Shown in pieces: positions 58,733 to 64,000 of a stretch of 64,000 bases of DNA. The notes under the pieces are model-generated. The model worked only from the letters and a program-made list of their open reading frames with translations. It was not told where the DNA came from and did not search any database. The number at the start of each line of letters is the position of its first letter. Within the stretch, counting starts at the first letter, position 1. Both the position numbers and the translations under genes were made by a program. The stretch comes from Flavobacterium wongokense (GTDB lineage Bacteria > Bacteroidota > Bacteroidia > Flavobacteriales > Flavobacteriaceae). The DNA is taken from assembly GCF_021608265.1 (NCBI RefSeq), contig NZ_JAKIHP010000003.1, positions 62,001-126,000 on the forward strand. The letters are read 5' to 3'.

Positions 58733-59215
58733 TTATTTTAGTTGATTAGTAAATGAGTTCACATGGCTGCTGAGTTCGGCATAATTTTCAAATTCGTGCT
58801 CGGCAAATAGTTTTTTGTCACCGCTGAAAATATATGTTGCCGGAATGGAACCCGACCAGCCTTTATCAATTTTGTCAAGCCAGCTGTTGTAATCCTTATC
58901 GAATAAGGCGATGACTTGTGCCGTTATTTTCTTTTTTTGAATGAACGATTGTAGTTTCTTAGCATCCTTTGGGCTGTCGAGGCTTACCAATAGTACCTTT
59001 ACATTTTTATTTTCCTGATGGAGTTTTTCAAAATAAGGCAGTTCCTTTACACAAGGTCCACACCAGGTTGCCCAAAAATTGACTACATAAACATTCCCGT
59101 CATTTTTGATAATGGCTTTTTCGAAAGCATCAAACTTGTCAAAAGTCAGGATATCCTGAGCCTGTGAACTTTGTGCAAAAACAAAAAAGAATGTTATGAG
59201 TAAAAGTTGTTTCAT
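58733..59215 (-). CDS. TlpA-like thiol:disulfide oxidoreductase
   Basis: Periplasmic protein of 160 aa. The start at 59215 gives MKQLLLITFFFVFAQSSQAQ, a clean signal peptide; the ATG six codons earlier is not preferred. The active site is WCGPC in VNFWATWCGPCVKELPYF (~50-54), and cis-Pro is in GSIPATYIF. TlpA/ResA-like proteins reduce apo-cytochrome c or copper-chaperone cysteines, which would fit the nearby heme A synthase, though that gene is on the other strand. Confidence 0.87.
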   Translation of the reverse strand: MKQLLLITFFFVFAQSSQAQDILTFDKFDAFEKAIIKNDGNVYVVNFWATWCGPCVKELPYFEKLHQENKNVKVLLVSLDSPKDAKKLQSFIQKKKITAQVIALFDKDYNSWLDKIDKGWSGSIPATYIFSGDKKLFAEHEFENYAELSSHVNSFTNQLK

Positions 59216-59350
59216 GTTCAAAATTAAGACCAACTAAGTTAATCAGTTAGTTTTAAGGTTGTAAACCAGTTAACAAAACTTTACCAATTTTAACATATGG
59301 GAATGTTTCGTATATTGGCTATGAAATTAGTTGCTTCAATTTAGAAAATC

Positions 59351-59542
59351 ATGGATAATAAAAAGCCTGTATCGTTTATATTTACAATAATCGCAATCAT
59401 TTTAGGAGTGGTCTTGTTTAAGCAATTCGACTTTAAGGAACTCCAATTCGAGAAACCAGCCCTGGCAATTATATACGGTATTACCTTAGCCGCTTCAATT
59501 TTTATTTTGGTAAAAAACGCTAAAAATCAAACAAAAAAATAA
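59351..59542 (+). CDS. Small two-helix membrane protein, unknown function
   Basis: Product of 63 aa with two hydrophobic helices (FIFTIIAIILGVVLFKQF, residues ~9-26, and ALAIIYGITLAASIFILV, ~37-54) and basic ends (MDNKKP; KNAKNQTKK), so both termini should be cytoplasmic. I recognise no family. It converges with the lytT gene, 16 bp away. Confidence 0.65.
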   Translation: MDNKKPVSFIFTIIAIILGVVLFKQFDFKELQFEKPALAIIYGITLAASIFILVKNAKNQTKK

Positions 59543-59558
59543 AATCGTTGATGCTGGT

Positions 59559-60314
59559 TTAACCCAACCATTCCTTAAAATCATTTACCCTTTCCCTAGC
59601 CACAATAACCTCATCGTCTTTGTAGGTTGGTAAAATGACTTTGAGTCTTGAATTGCTGTGAAGCTGGATTTCCTTAATGCCTTTCATAGGCACAATGAAT
59701 TTGCGGGAAACGCGGTAAAAATCTTTTGGATCGAGTTCAGTCTCGAGTTGCTCCAGAGTGATATCAAGCAGGTAATCGCGATTGTCAAAAGTGTGCAGGT
59801 ACGTTCCTTTGTTTTCGCTGTAAAAACATTCGACTTCCTCAATATTTACCATTTTAAGCTGTTGCCCCATTTTGATGGTAAAGCGTTTTCTATAATTTCG
59901 TTCTAACGGATTTACCAGCATTTTCTTGATCATTTCAAAGTCGAGCGACAAGTTGGGTGCACTGATATTCCGCGCTTTGAATTTATTGACGGCGGTTTCC
60001 AAATCGTCTTCATCAATAGGTTTCAAAAGATAATCAATACTGTTCAGTTTAAAGGCACGCAACGCGTATTCGTCATAAGCCGTGGTAAAAATTACAGCAC
60101 TTTTGATGTCGATGGTTTCAAAAATTTCAAACGATAGACCATCGGATAATTGGATGTCCAGGAAAATCAAATCGGGATGCGCATTCGAATTGAACCACTG
60201 AATCGATTCTTCTACAGAATGCAGTAAAATATTCACCTGCATGCCGAGTTTTTCAACCTTGCGCTGTAGCAATCGTGCTGCGGGTTTTTCGTCTTCTATA
60301 ATGATAATATTCAT
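59559..60314 (-). CDS. LytT-type response regulator (LytTR DNA-binding)
   Basis: Response regulator of 251 aa. The receiver domain (1-~120) has IIIIEDEKPAAR (acidic pocket), the phospho-acceptor Asp in PDLIFLDIQLSDG (~55) and the conserved Lys in YLLKPI. The C-terminal LytTR domain (~150-251) has VECFYSENKGTYLHTFDNRDYLLD and FYRVSRKFIVPM. The start at 60314 forms a TAATG overlap with the upstream 2TM gene; an ATG three codons earlier is inside that gene. Its partner is the histidine kinase three genes upstream. Confidence 0.9.
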   Translation of the reverse strand: MNIIIIEDEKPAARLLQRKVEKLGMQVNILLHSVEESIQWFNSNAHPDLIFLDIQLSDGLSFEIFETIDIKSAVIFTTAYDEYALRAFKLNSIDYLLKPIDEDDLETAVNKFKARNISAPNLSLDFEMIKKMLVNPLERNYRKRFTIKMGQQLKMVNIEEVECFYSENKGTYLHTFDNRDYLLDITLEQLETELDPKDFYRVSRKFIVPMKGIKEIQLHSNSRLKVILPTYKDDEVIVARERVNDFKEWLG

Positions 60315-60631
60315 TACTCCCATTTATTTTGTTTTTCCTTTTCCATCAATTCCTTAATCTTTCTTTCTTCCCAATCCTTGCCCATAATGATTCCCGGCAT
60401 AAAAACTGAAAATCCATGTGCGGTCAAACCAATTCCCCAAAAGAAAACGGTATTGAAAGTCTGCCATCGCCAAAAGTTTTCAGTCGAATTTGAAGTATTC
60501 ACTATTATCAGCGCGGTGTTGATTACCACGTAAACCATTAAATGCGTATAAAAACCTTTGATCCGCTTAACGCGTTTTAATGCCTGTTGGTATTTGATTT
60601 CGTCTTGTGTCAGGTTGGTATTATTGTCCAT
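60314..60631 (-). CDS. 2TM-domain protein, copy 1
   Basis: Small membrane protein of 105 aa with the 2TM domain: a basic helix (YQQALKRVKRIKGFYTHLMVYVVINTALI), two membrane helices with a Trp-rich turn (NFWRWQTFNTVFFWGIGLTAHGFSVF) and the C-terminal GKDWEERKIKELMEKEK. It is co-transcribed with a second 2TM gene, with the kinase that carries a third 2TM unit, and with lytT, whose start overlaps its stop. A sensory or kinase-modulating role is inferred from context. Confidence 0.85.
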   Translation of the reverse strand: MDNNTNLTQDEIKYQQALKRVKRIKGFYTHLMVYVVINTALIIVNTSNSTENFWRWQTFNTVFFWGIGLTAHGFSVFMPGIIMGKDWEERKIKELMEKEKQNKWE

Positions 60632-60923
60632 TGTTTTGTTGTTTTTCTTTATCCATAAACTCCTTCATTTTCCTTTCTTCCCATTCCCTTCCCAAGAATG
60701 GCGTATAATTGAACGCTTTCATTCCGTGGAAAACCACGCCTATTCCCCATCCTAACAATGGCCAGAAGAACCAAAGATATTCTGGTGAATATTTTAAATT
60801 GATGAACATCAAAAATAAATTTACTGTAATGTACATTGCTAAATTTCCATAAAATCCCTTGATTTCATTTACCTGTTTTTGGGCTCGTTGGTATCTTTCG
60901 TATTCCTGATTAAATTGTTCCAT
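60621..60923 (-). CDS. 2TM-domain protein, copy 2
   Basis: Small membrane protein of 100 aa, paralog of the previous gene: YQRAQKQVNEIKGFYGNLAMYITVNLFLMFINL, the Trp-rich turn (WFFWPLLGWGIGVVFHGMKAF) and GREWEERKMKEFMDKEKQ. The start at 60923, 2 bp after the kinase gene, is chosen over an ATG four codons earlier that overlaps it. It overlaps copy 1 by 11 bp, so all are translationally coupled. Confidence 0.85.
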   Translation of the reverse strand: MEQFNQEYERYQRAQKQVNEIKGFYGNLAMYITVNLFLMFINLKYSPEYLWFFWPLLGWGIGVVFHGMKAFNYTPFLGREWEERKMKEFMDKEKQQNNGQ

Positions 60924-60925
60924 GA

Positions 60926-62260
60926 TTAATTCCATTTAGTCTGTTTGTCTTTATTTAAAATCTCCTGGATTTTCTTTTCCTCCCATGATTTTCCATATCC
61001 AAATGTTTCGATGGCATGAAAGCACAGTCCCATTCCCCAGCCGAACATTGGGAACCAAAACCATTGGAAAGATCCTGTAACCCTTAGATTGATGAATATC
61101 AAGACCGGAATTACGCAGCAATACGAAATTAAGTTTCCATAAAATCCTTTGAGTTTTTCAACCCGGTCTTTGGCTCTCATAAAAGCCATGTTTTCGTTGT
61201 ATATGTTTTGTGTTTCCATAAAAGCAATTTGTTTTGTCAATATTGGAATTTTTACCTTGAAATAGTTTTCGTTCTGCTCAATCAGCATTTTGCGCTCGGA
61301 AATGAGTCCGTAACGGTTGACAATGTTCTGCAGCCCAACGCCTCTTCGATCCTGCAGTACTTCTTTCTTTTGAAGATTGTTTTCAACGATTAGGTAATTG
61401 TTTTCGATGTAAATCTTAATGTGCAATGGTTTTTGTTCGCTCACCACATTGTGCTTGATGGTATTTTCCAGCAAAAGCTGCAATGACAACGGGACTACTT
61501 TTGCTTCAGCATTATCAAAATCGGTTGGGATTTCATACGTAATGCTGTTTTCAAAGCGCATCTTCAAAAGGTTCATATAGGTTTTGGCGAAAGCCAATTC
61601 CTCAGAAACCGAAACCAGTTCCTTATCCTTTTGCTCCAAAACGTAGCGGTAGATTTTAGACAATGAAGTCGTAAACCGTTGTGCATTATCGGGGTTTTCC
61701 TCAATCAAAGAACTTAATACGTTCAGGCTGTTGAACAGGAAATGCGGGTCGATTTGGTTTTTAAGGCTTTCAAACTGCGCCGAAGCTGTTCCCGCTATGA
61801 TTTTTTGTTCCTTTACCTTGCTGTCGTTATACGCCTTGAAGAAATAAAAAGCATAAAATGACAAGGAAACGATGAACGTAATAACCACCGATACTATGTA
61901 ATTTGCAGGGCTTTCATTTTTCAGATAATTATCAAAACTCTTTTGGTTTACAATCACTTCCTCAAAAGTACGCAACAGAAAAATTACGATTAGCGTAACT
62001 GAAAACGAGCCGAAGAAACCAATGATAATCCTTTTGGTCGAAAAACGATTGGACTGAAAAATCCGGTCTAGGTAATAAAACAAACCCCAATTAGCATACG
62101 AAAGCAGAAAAGTATATAAAAAGCAATACCCAAAAGCTATTGCCAGATTGTAATTGAAATGAATTTGGTTTCCTAAAATCACATTCAGCAATTGTATGGC
62201 TATGAAAATAATAACCGTCAGTAAAAGGGTTTTTGGAAGTAGATTTTGAAAAGGTTTCAT
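60926..62260 (-). CDS. LytS-type sensor histidine kinase with C-terminal 2TM domain
   Basis: Membrane kinase of 444 aa. Four N-terminal helices span ~10-150. The phospho-acceptor His is in QIDPHFLFNSLNVLSSLIEE (~193). The ATP-lid part is short (LQLLLENTIKHNVV; RRGVGLQNIVNRYGL), as in the His_kinase (LytS/YehU) family. From ~355 the chain continues into a full 2TM domain (MRAKDRVEKLKGFYGNLISY, FQWFWFPMFGWGMGLCFHAIE, WEEKKIQEILNKDKQ), the same unit as the two genes that follow. With LytT it forms a complete two-component system. Confidence 0.88.
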   Translation of the reverse strand: MKPFQNLLPKTLLLTVIIFIAIQLLNVILGNQIHFNYNLAIAFGYCFLYTFLLSYANWGLFYYLDRIFQSNRFSTKRIIIGFFGSFSVTLIVIFLLRTFEEVIVNQKSFDNYLKNESPANYIVSVVITFIVSLSFYAFYFFKAYNDSKVKEQKIIAGTASAQFESLKNQIDPHFLFNSLNVLSSLIEENPDNAQRFTTSLSKIYRYVLEQKDKELVSVSEELAFAKTYMNLLKMRFENSITYEIPTDFDNAEAKVVPLSLQLLLENTIKHNVVSEQKPLHIKIYIENNYLIVENNLQKKEVLQDRRGVGLQNIVNRYGLISERKMLIEQNENYFKVKIPILTKQIAFMETQNIYNENMAFMRAKDRVEKLKGFYGNLISYCCVIPVLIFINLRVTGSFQWFWFPMFGWGMGLCFHAIETFGYGKSWEEKKIQEILNKDKQTKWN

Positions 62261-62274
62261 TTCCCGGATTTGTT

Positions 62275-62448
62275 TTATTTATTTTTTTCAGATTTGTAAA
62301 AGGCAGATACTATAAATCCGACTCCCATTCCGATTAAGGTTCCAACGGCTACATTGCCCATTGCCATTCCTATGGCAATTCCGATGAACATGCATCCAAC
62401 AAAGATGGTTCCTGCAATTTTGTTATGGTCTTTTCCTTGATTTTCCAT
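62275..62448 (-). CDS. Small Gly-rich membrane protein (57 aa)
   Basis: A frame of 57 codons on the minus strand from ATG (62446-62448) to TAA (62275-62277). The product starts hydrophilic ([10 protein letters not shown]), has two Gly/Ala/Met-rich hydrophobic segments ([16 protein letters not shown] and [16 protein letters not shown]) with glycine-zipper spacing, and ends YKSEKNK. It lies 14 bp upstream of the histidine kinase gene and 30 bp downstream of the TPR protein gene, so it probably belongs to the operon. No named family is recognised. Confidence 0.7.
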   Translation of the reverse strand: MENQGKDHNKIAGTIFVGCMFIGIAIGMAMGNVAVGTLIGMGVGFIVSAFYKSEKNK

Positions 62449-62478
62449 GATTCTTATGTTTAGGTTATAATTAATGGA

Positions 62479-63105
62479 TTATTTTTTATTGCAATTTTCC
62501 AATGCCTGTTTTGCCCTGTCTGCACCCCAACTTGGATGGAACTGGCTTTCTGGCTTAAAGTTAGCAAAAAGTTCCAATGATTTGGCAATCGCCTCGCACA
62601 TCGGTTTGGTATCAGTTCCCCAATATTTGGCGCCGCCAATTTCAAATTCTGCTTTAGAGAAAACCACTCTTGGGTTTTTTGGATCAATGATTAAGGCTTT
62701 GTTGTACTGCTCCATCGCCAAGGCTCCGTATTTTTGCCCGTTTGCCATTGGATCCTGAACCAGGATTGCGGTGTAAAGCATCGCCTGAACCACCATGATT
62801 TCGGTATTGTTTGGGCTGATTGCTGTGGCATTGTCAAGTGCATCCTGGGCTTTGCTAATGAGTGCTGCCGCTTTTTCCTTGTCTTTTGTTCCAAATGTTT
62901 CAATCGTGTTGATAAACGCGATGTAATAATTCGGAAGCCAATTTGTTTGTTCAACAGATGCGATGCGCTCAAATGTTGCCACGGCTTCACTGTTTTTCCC
63001 TTCTCCCCAAAGCTGCATTGCTTTTCCCATTCCTTGTTCGTACTGGGTTTGTGCCGATAAAATTGAGCAGACAAAAATTGCGATTGATGTAATAATTGTT
63101 TTCAT
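62479..63105 (-). CDS. Exported TPR-containing protein
   Basis: Protein of 208 aa with a signal peptide (TSIAIFVCSILSAQ). Helical repeats follow: MGKAMQLWGEGKNSEAVATFERIA, ALISKAQDALDNATAISPNNTEI, and YGALAMEQYNKALIIDPKNPRVVFSKAEFE, typical TPR units with the N-P turn. It lies downstream of a TonB-dependent receptor gene on the same strand. A periplasmic scaffold role is possible, but no partner is known. Confidence 0.8.
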   Translation of the reverse strand: MKTIITSIAIFVCSILSAQTQYEQGMGKAMQLWGEGKNSEAVATFERIASVEQTNWLPNYYIAFINTIETFGTKDKEKAAALISKAQDALDNATAISPNNTEIMVVQAMLYTAILVQDPMANGQKYGALAMEQYNKALIIDPKNPRVVFSKAEFEIGGAKYWGTDTKPMCEAIAKSLELFANFKPESQFHPSWGADRAKQALENCNKK

Positions 63106-63226
63106 TTTTGTAATTGTTTAGATTGATATTGAAACTTTGTTTTTAAAATTCTGATGTAAAATTATTGTTGTTGTGGTTCTTATAAAACTTATAGTTACCG
63201 AATTGTAGAATTTAGTGGATGAACTG

Positions 63227-64000
63227 TTAAAGGTTCTTCAACTGGTTGTCTTTCTTATTATCGCTGATGGTCCAAAAGAAACCGATAAAGAAGAATCTGT
63301 CGGCTGTTGGCGTAACTGCTTTCCTGTCGTAAAATCCACTTGGGTCTGGCTCATTGGTATAATTGTAACCATAGATATTCTGTGTTCCCAAAACATTGGA
63401 AACTGAAAAATACAGTATTTTTTGTTGCGATAATAAATAGGCCCAACTAAAGCTAAGGCTGCTGTATGATTTGGTTCTTCCATTCATAAAAGCAGGCTGA
63501 TTCTTATCATTATAAGGTCGGCCTGAACTGAATTGTTGTGTTAAGCCAATTTGTGATTTCCAATCCGAAATCCAATATTTAGTCACCAATGACGCACCGT
63601 GTGTAGCCACAAAACTTGGCGTTGCCTCAACCGGGAAATTTTGGTAATCCCTTTTGGTATCGATGTAGGAATACGAAAACCAATATTCCAGATTCTTGAT
63701 GCTGTATCCATCCCTCCAGAAAATGTCAATCCCTTTGGCAAAACCTTTTCCGTTATTGGAATAGTTTGAGATTGTTTCAACTTGTGGCCTGTCAGTGTCG
63801 TATTTCACCAAATCGGAATAGCCTTTATAATAAACCTCTGCACGCAATGTCCTGCTGTTTTTTGTATATTGATAATTCAGGATGTAATGCGAAGCTTTTT
63901 CATTAGTGAAATTATCAGAAAACTTTAAATACTCCTGTCTTGGTGCCTGTTCAAAATTCCCATAAGCAAACGCAAACTGTCCGTTTTTCGAAACTTTATA
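63227..64000 (-). CDS. TonB-dependent receptor, C-terminal part (cut by window end)
   Basis: The frame stays open to the window edge, giving the last 257 codons of a larger gene. Alternating aromatic/polar strands with repeated Tyr and Trp (FEQAPRQEYLKFSDNFT, LRAEVYYKGYSDLVKYD, NLEYWFSYSYIDTKRDY, KSQIGLTQQFSSGRPY, SYSSLSFSWAYLLSQQKILYFSVSN) are those of an outer-membrane TonB-dependent receptor barrel. The substrate cannot be read from this end. The final residues (KKDNQLKNL) do not form a usual C-terminal aromatic strand, and the stop may be slightly early. The TPR gene follows 121 bp later. Confidence 0.8.
   Translation of the reverse strand, partial: YKVSKNGQFAFAYGNFEQAPRQEYLKFSDNFTNEKASHYILNYQYTKNSRTLRAEVYYKGYSDLVKYDTDRPQVETISNYSNNGKGFAKGIDIFWRDGYSIKNLEYWFSYSYIDTKRDYQNFPVEATPSFVATHGASLVTKYWISDWKSQIGLTQQFSSGRPYNDKNQPAFMNGRTKSYSSLSFSWAYLLSQQKILYFSVSNVLGTQNIYGYNYTNEPDPSGFYDRKAVTPTADRFFFIGFFWTISDNKKDNQLKNL

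Noticed and set aside
59297..59344. 15-codon frame before the 63-aa membrane protein as a leader peptide
   Set aside because: No run of regulatory codons and no attenuator-like hairpins follow.
1..64000. tRNA, rRNA, prophage, integrase, transposase or toxin-antitoxin genes
   Set aside because: Looked for on both strands; nothing with convincing motifs was seen. The evidence for mobile DNA is limited to small repeats.

Overview
The window looks like chromosome of a Flavobacteriaceae bacterium (Flavobacterium or a close relative). The reasons are low GC, very short intergenic gaps, almost no Shine-Dalgarno sequences, several matches to the Bacteroidetes promoter box TAnnTTTG, a gliding lipoprotein PPIase (GldI), a type IX secretion C-terminal sorting domain, a DUF5606 protein, 2TM-domain proteins and a TonB-dependent receptor. 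I see no rRNA, tRNA, CRISPR array, integrase, transposase or phage module. Almost all genes are chromosomal housekeeping or envelope genes.

Layout. 1-6.1 kb: a fatty-acid beta-oxidation operon (fadN-fadA-fadE type) interrupted by a small predicted outer-membrane protein gene. 6.1-7.7 kb: a Crp/Fnr regulator, an NTF2-like protein and a DoxX protein. 7.7-15.1 kb: a tripartite RND efflux operon (TolC, adaptor, pump) enclosed by two paralogous TetR regulators. Four TGACA-N4-TGTCA palindromes mark the control regions. 15.1-20.7 kb: a small lipoprotein, a repeat element, a 55-aa membrane protein, a T9SS cargo protein, a phosphoesterase, a TMEM175-like channel, TruA and an ABC exporter. 20.8-25.6 kb: a five-gene dlt-like operon (adenylating ligase, GNAT, acyl carrier protein, MBOAT, SGNH-like protein) predicted to load an amino acid on a carrier and transfer it across the inner membrane. 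25.8-30.3 kb: lipoamide dehydrogenase, then a large DUF4062-STAND-TPR protein that resembles bacterial NLR-like immune sensors. 30.3-37.0 kb: a GlxA-type regulator, small stress-like proteins, a DUF4394 lipoprotein, and cyanophycinase plus isoaspartyl peptidase. 37.1-42.3 kb: RluF, CrcB, NrnA, GldI and two cyclophilin-FKBP fusion foldases. 42.4-48.1 kb (minus strand): amino acid permease, MazG, DUF5606, Def, RuvX and two META-domain lipoproteins. 48.3-54.6 kb: DapD, four glycosyltransferases and an LTA-synthase-like membrane sulfatase. 54.6-59.5 kb: TsaC, CCA-adding enzyme, a four-helix-bundle gene bounded by repeats, heme A synthase and two thioredoxin-like proteins. 59.6-64 kb (minus strand): a LytS/LytT two-component system in an operon with three 2TM modules, a small Gly-rich membrane protein, a TPR protein and the 3' end of a TonB-dependent receptor.

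The parts most worth following up are the dlt-like operon, the DUF4062-STAND protein, the paired TetR circuit with its inferred operator, a two-hairpin repeat whose two copies differ by compensatory base changes, and the repeats around the four-helix-bundle gene that carry promoter boxes. All functional calls come from reading motifs by eye; no database search was run.
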